Source: Dendrocalamus latiflorus (Eukaryota > Streptophyta > Magnoliopsida > Poales > Poaceae). From it: 64,000 nucleotides of DNA. Under the pieces are notes generated by a model. That model searched no databases. It was not told the DNA's origin and was given only the letters and a program-made list of their open reading frames with translations. Positions 12,019 through 24,092 of this stretch are shown here, piece after piece (the stretch's first letter is position 1; each line of letters opens with the position of its first letter). The stretch covers positions 2,714,056-2,778,055 of the forward strand of contig CM029620.1 in the NCBI GenBank assembly GCA_017311315.1, read 5' to 3'. The position numbers and the translations under genes are program-made.

Positions 12019-14128
12019 TTGTAAATTCGGCGTAAGTTTTTAAAATAATCGCGGAGTCGCCGGTTTTCGGTAAATCGCAGGAAGGGAAAATAAAAATTGT
12101 AGAACAGTGTAAAATGAATAAAATAAATTAAAAATTAAAAATAAAACCCAGAGTAGGCTGCCTGGGGAGTGGGCCGACCGCCCTGGGCCAAGGCCCAAGG
12201 GGGTGGCCGCACCCCCCTTGGCCGCACCACCCCTTCCCCATAACCCTAGCGCCCCCCTCTTTTCCCCTCCCCCTTTGGCCGCCACCCTCCCCCCTTTCCC
12301 ACCCTCCTGGCTGCCCCTCCCCTCTCTGGTTGGCGCCCCCATCTTCCCCCACAGCTGCTACAATTGGTGCCAAGGAGAAAAACAAAGAGAAGAGAAGAAA
12401 GGGAAGATAAGGAAGAAGAAGAGAAGGAGGAGAGAAAGAGGAGGAAAGAAAAGGGGTGATCCCAAGGGATCATCTAGGTAATTTTTCTCCATCCCAAACC
12501 CACTGTTTTATGGAGTAATTAGGGTTCTTGGCACGGAATTTGAAGGGAATTAATAGATTGATTGCCCGATTAGAGATTACCTACTGTCTGCCTGTAGATT
12601 GATTCGCACAGCGCGTCTGTTTGCACGGTTTCGACCCATGAAACGATTTTTTCTGTGGATCTTCTCAAAAGAAAAATTGTAGAGGACTTCAAAGCCCATC
12701 TTTTGGATTTTGTTCAGAATTTTTGGCAGCGGGATCTGGGGGTAGTAGAGTCGGGAATACCGCTGTCTGTCAGGGGAGCAGATTGGGACAGACTGCTGTT
12801 CAAGTGTGATTTAGAGGTAGTAAATGATTTTTATGATCATAGACGCAATTTAGAAAGTTGTAGGGAATTCAGAATTCTAGACTTTGTATAAAAATTATAT
12901 TTTTTGGACCCCTGTACTGTTGTTGGGACACATTTGAATCTTGCTGTCCAGTCTGACAGAACAGAGAATTTCCTCTGTATAATGCATTAAATTACACCTA
13001 GCTATGATCAAAATAAAAATATGTGATCTACATGAAAAATGTAGGCATCAAGTGATGAAACCATAGATATATCGTTTGCTGTAATTGGATTAATATTTTT
13101 TTAAAGATGCAAAAATATTAAGCAGAGCTGCTGCAGTGGGTAGATTGTTGAATCGTTGAGCGGAGAGGAGTATGTGCGGGTTCAGGGTTCTAGCGACGTC
13201 TTTAATCTTTAAGTCATGCTTTGTTTGCTGTAGCATGGTGCTGAGAGATACCTTGCGGACAGGTGGTTTTGCTCTTGAGCACACGTGACTGCTTCGCTTC
13301 AACGGTTGACGCAAGTAAACGTAGTGGATGTGCTACTATTTAATTCGTTAATTATTCTACCTTCACATTAATTAATTTTATTAATTGGTGATGCTATGTC
13401 TTTGTTACATGTTTCCTTAACGTGGTCCAGATGGTAGTATTTTTATGAATTCAATTGCTTATGATCTTGATGGATTAATTGTGGATATGCGGGATTGTTT
13501 TTGATGAATCTGTATAGTTGTGGGGGTAGAAACCTTTACGAGTATATTGTGGTCTAAGTGGTAGTATTCTTAGTGAATACTTGTGGTTGTGATGGTAGCA
13601 ATTATTGATCAATTGATATGTTTGGATAATTTTCTCGTAATCATGTGGAAATTTGTTTAGTGTGCTATTGCGGAATATGAAAACAAATATGTGGTGGATA
13701 TGTGGTTGTGGATATGTTGTGAGCATGTTGATGCTCCTTTGAGGTTGGAATTCATGTGGTTTATGATTATCATATCATTCATATCATATCATGACATTTG
13801 CATATGTGGATGTTGCCGCACCTAGCCGCGACTGTACCGGTACAGCATCGTATATTGCCGTAATACGATGCACCTCTTATCCCGCTGGGAAAGAGTGATG
13901 TGGAGCATAGCAGAAAGCATTCATATGCATTGCTTTGTGGAAAGATCATTTGCATACATATGCAATATATTGTGGTGAAGTTACTTTGTGGAATATTCAA
14001 CTTCATAGTTGTAATGTGGAATATACAACTTCATAGTTGTGATGTGGAATTGGCTCATGCGAGCTATTTGTGGTATGAGGATTGTGGATGTGGTCGTGGA
14101 ATGGGGTTCGTTCCTTGTGTATGGTAAG
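12019..14128 (+). mobile_element. Gypsy LTR fragment A2, cut by the T1 insertion
   Basis: Positions 12024-12632 repeat block A1. The remainder carries features of a grass gypsy LTR, including a GC-containing hairpin region near 13820-13880 and a 28-bp tandem duplication near 13984-14045 (GTGGAATATTCAACTTCA unit). It stops at the T1 5' LTR; the expected continuation after T1 is not in the window, because T1's 3' end is missing. Confidence 0.55.
13832..13871. other. Palindrome plus hairpin in LTR fragment A2
   Basis: CTGTACCGGTACAG (13832-13845) is a perfect 14-bp palindrome. It abuts a stem with arms GCATCGTAT (13845-13853) and ATACGATGC (13863-13871), 9 bp perfect, with a 9-nt loop. Confidence 0.8.
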
Positions 14129-14375
14129 TGTTGTAGGGGTGGCCCCCACCTAAACCCAGCAGGCCTGTTAGAAGAATGTAAGGCCCAAAATGGGACATGT
14201 ATAATGACATGAGTATCCCTGAGGGGAGTACTCAGATGTAAGGGGATAATTGTAAAAGCACTCCCCATGTGGATGTATATATACAACATAGGCCATGGGG
14301 AGAAGCCCGAAGCCATTACTCACCTAACTCTCCACTACCATACTCTCTCTCTCTGTTTGGTCTGTAACCACAACA
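14129..14375 (+). repeat. 5' LTR of T1
   Basis: It starts TGTTGTAGGGGTGGCC and ends GTAACCACAACA, with terminal inverted TGTTG/CAACA. TATATATAC at about 14275 is a likely TATA box. A CT-rich run precedes the 3' end. A solo copy of the same LTR lies at 58344-58592 on the minus strand. Confidence 0.9.
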
Positions 14376-14377
14376 GA

Positions 14378-14395
14378 TGGCGCCATCCGTGGGGA
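14378..14395 (+). promoter_or_regulatory. Primer-binding site of T1
   Basis: TGGCGCCATCCGTGGGGA begins two bases after the LTR. The first seven bases match the complement of the tRNA-Asp 3' end (TGGCGCC...) as in many Tat-lineage elements; the rest matches only in part. Confidence 0.6.
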
Positions 14396-14427
14396 GGACA
14401 AGAGCAAGCCTCCAGATCCGAAGGAGG

Positions 14428-16290
14428 ATGGCACCAAAGAAAGCTTCACCATCAGCGGCGAAGAAGAAGAAGGCGGAAGCGACGAAATCTCGCGTCAATA
14501 CCAGGGCTTCGGCTTTAGCAGCTGCAGGTACGGGTGGCGATGCAGGTGTGACGACTGTGAGCACTGGCGTTCACGACGCGACGCCCAACCCCGCCACCAG
14601 CGACACGACGCCCAACCCCGCCACCGCCGCGATGAACAACCCCGCCACCAGCGATACAACGCCCGACCCCGCCACTGTCGCCGCGCCGCCAGACCCCGCC
14701 ACCACCACCCCGACGACCAACCCCGGCGGTGGCAACCCAGGCACGTCCACTTTCCCACCTGGCGCAGGAGCGGTGAGCGGTCCCGGCGACGACGTGGGCC
14801 TCGTCACCAGCTCTAGAGTCCTCCAGGACAACACGGCGGGCAGCCTGGGCGCGCAGGCCGTGGTCACCGCCGTGCCGATAGCGCCGCCGTGCCGATAGCG
14901 CCGCCGGGCACACCGACGGCCCCAGCCACGTCCGCGGTGGAGACCGCCCTGTTGGCGGCCCTCAGCGCATTTCAGCGGGAGCTGACAGACCTCCGCGGAG
15001 CTGTGCGAGACATGCAAGGGGCCCGGAGCCAACACGCCCCCCCGGTGGTGCCATCGGAACCCGCTCCGGAGAGGGCAGATAGCCGCGACGCCCCTACGTC
15101 TAGTCGCGTCCCATTACGGCGCGTAGACCCGGAGTCCCCGCTCTCCGCGGGCCTGCAGCAGGCGGCATGGCCTGAGGACTTCAAGTTCCCGAGCGTCATC
15201 AAGGCGTACAAGGGTGACTCTGACCTGCGAGAATTCGTGCGCGTGTATAAGACCGCTATCGAAGCCGCTGGTGGAGATGACACCATGAAGGCAAAAGGAC
15301 TCCCTCTCGCGTTACAAGGGGTGGCGTTATCCTGGTTCTTCACCATCGAACCACAGTCCATCTACGTGTGGGAACAGATCTGCGATCGAATCTACAACAA
15401 CTTCCAGGGAAACTACGTCGAGCGTGTCGATGCGGACCAGCTCTTCGCAGTCAAGCAAAAACCTGAGGAGAGGCTCTGGGATTACTTCAAACACTTCGCG
15501 AAAGTACATTGCCAGGTCAAGGATGTCAACGAAACAACCGTCATCAACGCAGCGATACAAGGCCTCCGCCCGGGACCGATGGCCGAGTATAACGCACTCA
15601 AGCCCATTAAGACGGTCGCGAAGCTCTTCAACAAGATGGAAGAGTACGCCAGAGCGGAAGAGGACGCGCGGCGGCGACACGGCGATGACTCCGACACCAA
15701 CAAGGCGGAAGGCTCGGCAAAGAACGAAGGCTCGCCGAAGCAGGGCTCCTCGAAAGGCAAACGCAAGCAGGAGCAGTCGAAGGGCGCCTCCGAACGCAAA
15801 GATTCCCAACACAATGACTTGTCAGGCGATAGGCCCAAGCGCGACTAACGCAAGTCCAGGAAACCTCATTACGTCTTTGACATCGAGGGCGGCTCCGAAG
15901 ATAACGCCTCCGCAGGTCGCGGAGGCAGAGGGCGCCGGGGCCGAGGACGGGGGCGTGGGTGGGGTCGTGACGACAGAACCCGTGAAGAGTACAACAACCA
16001 GCACCATGGGCAGTGGTGCGAAGTCCACGACCGAGGCAACCATGACACGCGCGCTTGCGCCACTATCGCAGCCCTCCGGCAGAGCATCGCCAGGGACAAA
16101 AACTCGGAGGCACGCGCGCCCGTCGTGGCCCACGTCCAACACCCCAAGACCAAGGAATGCAGCCCCAGGAAGGCCTCCTGCGAATTCAGGCCCATGTGCA
16201 GCAACCTCGGGAGGCTCCTCGTTGGAGTTCGCCTCGGCGCGACAACGGAAGGCCTACGCGAGGAGGCTGCACCATGTCGCGGCATACCTA
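14428..16290 (+). pseudogene. gag of T1
   Basis: This is a gypsy capsid gene. The start at 14428 (MAPKKASPSAAKKKK) is preferred over an ATG at 14377 that overlaps the primer site. A basic N-terminus is followed by a degenerate Pro/Thr/Asn repeat (NPATSDTTPNPAT and variants). The capsid domain spans roughly 15170-15660, with WPEDFKFPSVIKAYKGDSDL, LALQGVALSWFF, NNFQGNY, LWDYFKHFAKV and AAIQGLRPGP. An Arg/Gly-rich stretch and an unusual zinc-knuckle (WCEVHDRGNHDTRAC) follow near 16010. The gene is broken: a 17-bp tandem duplication (14872-14888 and 14889-14905) shifts the frame, and a TAA at 15846-15848 cuts off the zinc-knuckle part. It would package element RNA if intact. Confidence 0.85.
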
Positions 16291-16299
16291 GCGTAGGCG

Positions 16300-16830
16300 C
16301 CACCGGAGTGGGCACAACACGAAGTCACATTCACGCCCGCTGACGCGGAAGGCGTGGAGTTCCCCCACCAAGACTCTCTTGTCGTCCGGGTCCTCGTAGC
16401 AGGGTGCGAGGTTAGGCGCGTCCTGGTGATGGAGGAAGCTCCGCGAACATCCTGATCGTTGCGGCCTTCGACTAGATGGGGATCCCTTGGAGTCGGTTGG
16501 GCCCTTCAGGCATCCCGTTGCAAGGCTTTGGAGGCAACCTTTGCGCGCTTTGGGCCAGATATGCCTCCAAGTCTCCTTCGGCCAAAACGACAACGTGAGG
16601 AGTGAAGACGCCATCTTTGACGTGGTTGACATTACATACCCCTACAACGCCATATTGGGGCGGCCGCTCCTAAACACTCTCGGGGTAGTTCCGCACCATA
16701 GCTTCCTATGCATGAAGCCTCCCAGACCGCGGGCCATCATCATCGTCCATGGCGACCAGGGCATGGCTTGGCGCATAGAGCTTGGCGCCAGGGGTCCATG
16801 CCACGCGACTCGCCAAGGCACCTAGGTCGG
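16300..16830 (+). pseudogene. Aspartic protease remnant of T1
   Basis: After an FTPADAEGV segment comes the active-site block DGGSSANIL (from 16428), the Tat-lineage form of the D-T/S-G protease triad, then GIPLQGFGG and YNAILGRPLLNTLG, which ends the domain. The pieces lie in more than one frame and a TAG falls shortly after the active site, so it is dead. Nothing resembling reverse transcriptase follows; by about 17040 tandem repeats begin. The stretch 16830-17040 shows no gene. Confidence 0.8.
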
Positions 16831-17039
16831 ATGTGCAGATGCGGAGCCCCCGGGCGCCCCCTGAGAGCGTCTCGCACTCCCCGTGCACGAGTTGTCCCAG
16901 CAGTAGCGGCTCGTCAGCGGTCGCCCCCGTCCTAAAAGCGGTTAGTGGTCGATATCTCCCCCTTTTTTGTAACCGCTCACCCGCGCAAACGGGAATTTAA
17001 TAAAGTTCACCATTTGCACAAATTTTTCTTATTTCCCGC

Positions 17040-17390
17040 AACAATGACATGCGTTCGCGTGCGCACTCTCCGTCAAAGACACGGGTATGAGTATAAACAA
17101 AGACACGCGTCCGCGCGCGCACCCTCTGTCAAAGACACAGGTATGAGTATAAACAAAGACACGCATTCGCGCGTGCACTCTCTGTCAACGACACGGGTAT
17201 GAGTATAAACAAAGACACGCGTTCGCACGCGCACTCTCTGTCAAAGACACGAGTATGAGTATAAACAAAGACACGCGTCCGTGCGTGCACTCTCTGTCAA
17301 AGACACGGGTATGAGTATAAACAAAGACACGCGTCCGCGCGCGCACTCTCTGTCAAAGACACGGGTATGAGTATAAACAAAGACGAGCGG
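17040..17390 (+). repeat. 56-bp tandem array of T1
   Basis: The marker GTATGAGTATAAACAAAGAC recurs at 17085, 17141, 17197, 17253, 17309 and 17365, an exact 56-bp period over about six copies. Each unit has an alternating CG-rich tract and a GAGTATAAA motif. Confidence 0.95.
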
Positions 17391-17945
17391 GGGGACGCCT
17401 CCGCACGCACTCTACGGAGTATAAATAAGACGTAGCGTTGAGGTCCGCCTCCGCACGCACCTCACCGCCCGCAACGCGCAGAGGCTTGCCTCCGCGCTTA
17501 GTCCACGGACTCTAAATAAGACGTAGCGTTGAGGTTTGCCTCCGCACGCACTCCACGGAGTATAAAAAACACGCGGATGCTATCCCTGCGCACTCTACGA
17601 AGTATAAACAAGATGCGAACCCCGCGCACGCATGGGCGTTGCTCCTGTGCATACTCTTCGGAGTATAAATAAGACGTGGATGTTGATTTCGCGCACTCTC
17701 TGGAGTATAAAAAAGATGCGGATGCTATCCCTGCGCACTCTACGGAGTATAAGCAAGACGTGAACCCCGCGCACGCATGGGCGTTGCTCCTGTGCGTACT
17801 CTTCGGAGTATAAATAAGACGTGGATGTCAATCCCACGCACTCTCCGGAGTATAAAAAAGCCGTGAAGGCTATCCCGGCGTACTCTACGGAGTGCAAAGT
17901 GCACCACGGGGGCCCACTCCTATGCGCATCCCGCGAAGTACCAAG
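17391..17945 (+). repeat. Complex GAGTATAAA array of T1
   Basis: Units of variable length share CTCTACGGAGTATAAA. A higher-order unit of 145 bp is visible (GATGCTATCCCTGCGCACTC at 17576 and 17721). CTC-N4-GAG forms a small inverted repeat just before each TATAAA. The T2 array at 25270-26400 uses the same monomer type. Confidence 0.85.
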
Positions 17946-18066
17946 GTAACGCACCCGCTGGCGAAAGGCACTAGAGGCTGTCCGTACACAATCCTAAGGG
18001 ACGGAGCGCTCGCGCGTCTACCTTGACTAGGGCGCCAGCTCCGCTGCCACCACTTTGAAGGGTAGG
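17946..18066 (+). repeat. 68-bp array of T1, left part
   Basis: About one and a half copies of the unit containing GGACGGAGCGCTCGCGCGTC and GCCAGCTCCGCTGCCACCAC. The array is split by G2, which duplicated GTAGG at 18062-18066, and resumes at 37522. Confidence 0.85.
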
Positions 18067-21000
18067 TGTCAGGACCCCGGATTTCCGAACCCGGACCCTT
18101 TGTGTATTACTGCACTAGTCCCAGATCAAAGCTAGTGCACACAGTTAAACAGAAATGAATACATTACCAGCATCATGGTATTACAATAATTGAGTGTACT
18201 GACCGAAAGGTCTCATTATTACAATTGAGGTTTCAAGACCTCGAACACATGAAATAAAGCGGAAGCAAAAGATAAACTCGATGAAGACCCATCAACAAGC
18301 CACAGGCAATTGACTGGGGAAGCGAGACCTAGAACTCTGAGAATCCTTCATCAAATTCACTAGTGAAGTAGTCGAAGTCACCTTCTTGAGCTTCGTATTC
18401 ATCTGGTTATTATTTTTGTGTGTAGCATGTGAGTACATAAAGTACTCCGCAAGTCTTGGGAAAAATGCAATAGATGCAAGGCTTAACAAAGGAAGGCTAT
18501 ATGGTTCTTTTGCACAAAGCAATGTTTTAATTTCAATTACTACTATTTATTTTCGATGGCATCAATTTAATAAAGTAAATGTTTAACAGAACTATCTTTA
18601 ACTCGATAGTGGAGGTTCCATCTACCAACACTAGTTAATCCAGTCTATCTGACCAAGTTAAAACTGCGAGTTCCATCCACCCTCTCTAGCTCCAACTGCC
18701 AGGATACCCTTCCGAGAGTTCCCTCCACTCTCGGAATACAAAAACTTTGATTTTAAAACCAAAACCAGAAATCTACCATGTGAATGCATTCCTTGCCCGC
18801 CCTTGACCGTGGGCACGGTTATTCGAATAGTTTGACACTCTGCAGAGGTTGTACAACTTTACCCCCAAGAGATAAATTATCTTAACAGTCACCACGCTTC
18901 CTTTGGCATGAGACACAGATAAATTATCACAAAGCCTTTACCTCACTCTAGACTAGCTAGACACCACCCGCTGAGGTTTCACCGCAGAAGGGTTAAATCT
19001 GCCCAATCCGAAGCCCCCTCTTGCGCCATATGAGTACAGTAAATCCCTGTCCCTCATTGTGAATAACCAGAAAATCCCTGGCACCCACTTTCCACTGGTG
19101 GCACCTAAGCTAGACTATCATTAGTTAATCAGCTAGGTCGTACCCATATAGACTTAGGGTTGTATGGTAGTGCTCAGTCTGGACAAACACAAGCGTCAGT
19201 CCTTAGTTGACTAGGGTGGAACATACACTTTACAAGATCTCGTGCTTGCCGCACCAACCCAAACCAACCATCCACCCTAATCTAAACCAATTTCCACATT
19301 TTATTTTATTTTAAAAGATCAGTGGCAACTCCAATCACCACTAGACTTATAAACACAAGGTTATTACAACAAATCATAATTTCCCATTTTCAAGATTTCA
19401 AAAGTATTAAATAGCATGACTAAGCATTATACTACCATTCTATTATTCACAAATGATTAAAATACTCTCAATACTGAGACAAAGGAAATTCTAGTGTAAC
19501 AAGGGTACATGGCATTCAACTCAATTGAGGGCATAACAAAGTGGGATTATGATTTTAGATGAATTTAGAAATTTGAATGGCTGAATTTGAAGTTAAAATG
19601 AGAAAGTTATGCTCATTTGAAAATCTCATATTGAATAAATCCAGAAATTCCCAAATTTCTGACAGGTGGGGCCCACTGGCAGGATTAAATTTTTAATCTT
19701 TATTTTATTGCTTTTATTTTGAGTCTATGACCGGTGGGACCCACTGGACAGTGAGCCCTCTGGCCCTGCCTCTGACATGTGGGACCACTCTGGGCTCTGG
19801 GCCTAGATGTCAGTGAGGAGCGCAGACGGGTGGGCCCCAGACGACAGTGGCCAGCGCGGTCCAGCGGCCGCTGACGGGTGGGGCCCATCTGTCAGCGCGG
19901 AAAAATAAGGAAAATGCTCAACCTCAGCGTGCGGAGCCGAGGGCTCGAACGCGCGCCGAGGGAGCCAAGGGGGAGAAGGGAGAGCGGTGATAACCAGTCG
20001 GGCGGGGAGGCTTTGCCTACCCATAAAGGGTAGGTAATTCCCTTGAGGTACCTGCTAGAAGGGGGCCGGGCAGTAGTGGACGGAGGCAGGTTGCCGGCGG
20101 CGATGGGTGGTTGGTGAGGTTCGGGGGAGTTCAAAAACGGGGTCCTGGCGCGGAGTAGAAAACGACGGCGGGGTCGACAGGGTTTGGCGAAGAGCGGAGA
20201 TGGCCGATGACGAGGTAGGTTGACGGCGCAGCACGGGTCCTCTGGTGCGACGGTGCTCCGGCGGCCGGGAGAGGTGGCTGAGGTGTCGGGGAGGTTCGCA
20301 CGGCCACGGGGGCGCTCGGAGTGGCGGTGGCGGGCTCCGGGGATGCCCGAGGCGTCGGCAATTGCTCGCCGGAGTGTGGCGGAGCTTGGAGAGGGAGGTG
20401 GCTCGGTGGCAAGGCGCTACGGGGCTCGGGAAGGGAGGTGGAGCGCGTCGGGGTGCTAGGCGGAGGGAGGTGAGGCCGAGGGGGGCTTTTATAGGGCGGA
20501 GTAGGGGACACGGGCGCACGATTGCTCGCTGGAGATGGCGGAAGGGGAGGCGAGAAAGGAAAGGGGGGCGGCATTAGGGGGATTCGGTCGCGCGGGTTTC
20601 CAAATCGGAGGGAGCTGGGAAAGGAAGGAGGGGATCCACGGGGGAAATGGTCGCCGGCGCAAGAAAGGAAAGGGGAGGAGACAAAGGAAGGCGGCGCTCC
20701 ACGGGGAAGACGACGGCCTGACAGGCGGGGCCCGGGTGGCAGCGGGAGCAGGGCGCGGGCGACCGACGGGCGGGGCCCGTAGGTCAGAGAGGAGAGGAGC
20801 GGGGTGCGGACGGTGCGGATTGCAGCCACATGGTCCGGAGGTGGATTGGGCGGCGGGTGAGGTTTAAGTGGGAGGGAACGGCCAGATGCACCGCGTGGGC
20901 GGCGTGGCGTGCATCGGGCCGGCCAGGTGTCGGCCCGAGGGGAGAGGAAGGCGGGGTGGCTGACAGGCTAGGCCCGCGAGGCAGCGAGGGAGAGAGGAGG

Positions 21001-21386
21001 TGCGGCCTGGATGGGCCAGGCGGCGACGTGGGCGGATCTGGGCCGTCCACGCGTCAGCCGGAGGGTGAGGAAGGGATTTTTAATTTTAGAATTTGATTTT
21101 CAGAAAAGGCTAGGAAATTATTTAGGCCTCAGAAAAATACGAAAATACCTCCAAAAATTCCAGAAAAATTCACAGAAGCTCCTGGACATGTTTTGGACTA
21201 AATAAAATTATTTCTAACTAATGTTGGTATTTAAGTTTTATACTTTAAAATACTTTTTAATTTGTAAAAATAGGTTTTAAATTCCAGAAAATCTAGAAAA
21301 TCAGATAAAAGCCAAATAAAATCCAATTACTTTAAAATAATTAATTTAAATTAAATTTTGCAGAAAGCAGACTTTGAGATGTTACA
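18067..21386 (-). repeat. 3' LTR of G2
   Basis: It is 3320 bp. On the plus strand it starts TGTCAGGACCCCGG and ends GAGATGTTACA. A TATA box (minus) lies at 20487-20493. A B-box-like GTTCGAGCC (minus) lies at 19942-19950. Relative to the 5' LTR it lacks 270 bp, at a GATTA repeat (19545-19549). Long GC-rich frames at 20100-21000 have no recognisable product. Confidence 0.92.
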
Positions 21387-21400
21387 AACCTACCCCCCTT
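21387..21400 (-). promoter_or_regulatory. Polypurine tract of G2
   Basis: On the minus strand AAGGGGGGTAGGTT lies immediately upstream of the 3' LTR start TGTAACATC, the expected site for plus-strand priming. Confidence 0.85.
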
Positions 21401-23047
21401 AGAGAGAATCTCGACCCCGAGATTCAGACGGACTGGGAAAAAGGTTAGGGAACTCTGCTCTTAGATCCTCTTCACGCTCCCAAGTCGCTTCGGACTCAGA
21501 ATGGTTGCACCACTGCACTTTATAGAACTTGATGACCTTGCTTCGCGTACGACGCTCTGCTTCCTCCAATATCTTGACTAGATACTCTGGGTATGTCAAG
21601 TCCTCCTTTAAGTTCACTTCATCTAGAGGCATCTGTTCTTCTGGCACTCTGAGACACTTCCTTAACTGGGACACATGGAAGACGTCATGCACCTTTGACA
21701 ACTGAGGTGGAAGCTCTAGCTGGTAAGCAACTTCTCCCCTTTTTGCTGTGACAGGGAATGGTCCAATGAATCTAGGAGCAAGCTTTCCACTAACTCCAAA
21801 ACGTCGCATTCCCTTGAGAGGTGAAACCTTTAGATAAACATGATCACCGGGTACAAACTCCAATGTTCTTCGACGATTGTCCGCATAGCTCTTCTGTCTG
21901 GTTTGTGCTGTTTTTAATCTGTCTTGAATTAGGCGAACTTGTTCTTCTGCCTGCTTCAACACATCTGGTCCAAACACTTGTCCTTCTCCTGTCTCCTTCC
22001 AATACAATGGTGTCCTGCATTTTCTGCCGTATCAGGCTTCGAACGGAGACATTTGTAAGCTGGATTGGTAACTATTGTTGTAGGAAAACTCTCCATAGGG
22101 CAGACTCTGATCCCAATTAGTCTTGTTCGTTAGGACACAAGCTCTCAACATGTATTCCAAAATTTGATTTACTCTTTCCGTTTGACCATCTATCTGTGGA
22201 TGATAGGCTGTACTGAAATTTAAATTTGTGCCCAAAAGTCCATGCAACTTTTGCCAAAATCTTGAAGTGAATTGGGTTCCTCGATCTGACACAATCTTCT
22301 TTGGAACTCCATGCAAACACACGATTCTGGACATATACAACTCTGCTAGTCTATCCCCAGAGTGTGTGGTCTTTACTGGAATGAAATGGGCGACTTTTGT
22401 CAGGCGATCCACAATAACCCAAATCGAATCGTGCCCTAGTTTTGTTCTCGGTAATCCAGTTATGAAATCCATACCGATCTCTTCCCATTTCCACTCAGGT
22501 ATCTGCAAGGGTTGCAAAAGTCCGGCAGGTCTCTGATGTTCCGCTTTAACTCGCTGGCACACATCACACAAAGCTACATACTCTGCAATCTCTCTTTTCA
22601 TACTTGACCACCAATACCTTTCTTTGAGATCTTGGTACATCTTTGTACTTCCAGGGTGAATTGAGTATGCAAATTCATGGGCTTCCTTCAAAATTAACTC
22701 CTTTACCTCTTTGTTTTCCGGTACGATAATTCTTTTCCCAAACCAAATGACACCTTCTTCATCCTCTGAAAATCCTGGTGCTTTTCCTTTCTTCATGTTT
22801 TCCTTAATTTCCTTGACATACTTATCCTCCTTTTGAGCTGTCTTTATCTAGTCCTCTAGAGTTGGCTGAACCTCCAAAGTAGCCAGGAATCCTTCCTCTA
22901 CTACTTCCAAGTTAAGTCGCTGAAATTCTGCTTGAAGTGCAGGCATACTGTCCTTTATCCACAACTTATTACAGTAACTCTTTCTGCTCAAGGCATCAGC
23001 TACTACATTGGCCTTTCCTGGATGGTAATGTATTCCCACATCATAAT
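21399..23047 (-). pseudogene. G2 pol, second part: integrase and chromodomain
   Basis: This continues the polyprotein after the T2 insertion, from the end of RNase H (GIHYHPGKANVVADALSR). The integrase zinc finger follows (HPGSTKMY then CDVCQRVK). The catalytic core has GMDFITGLPRT (first Asp), VSDRGTQFTSRFW (second Asp) and HPQIDGQTERVNQ (Glu), so the DDE residues are all present. A GPY-like region (KLAPRFIGPFPV) precedes a chromodomain at the C-terminus (YPEYLVKILEEAERRT, VQWCNHSESEATWE). Stops at 22848-22850 (TAG) and 22032-22034 (TGA) interrupt it. An intact copy would integrate the cDNA, with the chromodomain directing it to heterochromatin; this one cannot be expressed whole. Confidence 0.93.
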
Positions 23048-23349
23048 TGTTGTAGGGGTGGCCCAACCCCCGTGACTGGGCCGTGCAACTAGTCCAACAT
23101 GTAATAGGCCCAATAGTGTAGAGGAATATACCAGTGTAAATATACCAATGAACCCTCATCCTTTGTAAATACCAAGGGGTAGAATGGGGATTTCCCATTC
23201 TACCCCTCTCATATGTATAAAACCCCCCAGGAGGGGCAAAGGGGGGATGATTCCCTCATTCTTACTCAACTCCCCCACACAGACTTGGCTCCTCTCCTCC
23301 TCTACTTCCACTAGTCCCCTCTCTCTCTGTTTGGCCCGTAGCCACGACA
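23048..23349 (+). repeat. 5' LTR of T2
   Basis: 302 bp, TGTTGTAGGGGTGGCC...AGCCACGACA. TATAAAA at 23216-23222 is the likely TATA box, ten bases after a long hairpin at 23176-23206. Confidence 0.93.
23176..23206. other. 13-bp perfect hairpin upstream of the T2 TATA box
   Basis: Arms GGGGTAGAATGGG (23176-23188) and CCCATTCTACCCC (23194-23206) pair perfectly across a GATTT loop. The same hairpin is unchanged in the 3' LTR at 29483-29513. Confidence 0.9.
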
Positions 23350-23351
23350 GA

Positions 23352-23369
23352 TGGCGCCGTCCGTGGGGA
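23352..23369 (+). promoter_or_regulatory. Primer-binding site of T2
   Basis: TGGCGCCGTCCGTGGGGA begins two bases after the LTR. Its first nine bases (TGGCGCCGT) match the complement of the tRNA-Asp 3' end. It differs from the T1 site at one position. Confidence 0.7.
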
Positions 23370-24092
23370 CGACAGGAAGCTGCGTATGGAAGAGATTTCT
23401 CTAGCATTCAACAAAAGCGTTGGCTAGGCGAATCTTTTCTGTGCCTGGGAGCGTACAGCTTCAGGCATGGCATTGGTAGCATCTTGCAGACCTCCAGCGA
23501 CAGATAAGTGGTGTACCAAATAGATCTGGCCGTATGGTTTTCGCCCGTATACTTCGCCAATTCTTTCTTAGATGCAGGGAACGACGTCTTGGACGACCTG
23601 GGGCACGACCCTTCCGGCCAGGGAGCCTACACGCCTTCGGTTCGTCCGCGTTGGGATCCACGCGGGGTACACCTCGCAGCGAGTCGAAGCAGACTACGCC
23701 ATCTCCGAGCCAGGTTCTGTGGTGCGGAAAGGAGCTACGTGTAGAGGGCCACCGAAGATAGCCTCCGCTGGGGGAGGCCTCGCCGAGCTTCGCCAACCAC
23801 GGCTTCGACCTCGTGCGCCTTCATCTCACCTCCCGCACCGGTGACCTCGACCACGACAGGGCAAGGGAGTACCCATCCGCGCAACCAGCCATGCAGCCAT
23901 ACTCACGAAGCACGGCGACGTGTGGTTCGTCGAGCTCGCCGCGCGGCGCTTCTTACGGCTGCAGCCAGGGAAACGAACGCGTGTGCCTGCTTGCATGGCT
24001 AGTACACGCACTCCGGCTCTGCGTCGCGCTCCGGTCCTCACGCCGAGCCTCCACTCCGACTTGGCTTCGGACTGCGCAACCGCGAAGCTGCC

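Noticed and set aside
17040..17390. CRISPR-like array
   Set aside because: Units are contiguous 56-bp repeats with no distinct spacers, in a plant retrotransposon.
20055..21050. Pro/Arg-rich frames in the G2 LTRs
   Set aside because: They occur on both strands of a GC-rich LTR, and in the other LTR at 36200-37200. They are compositional.
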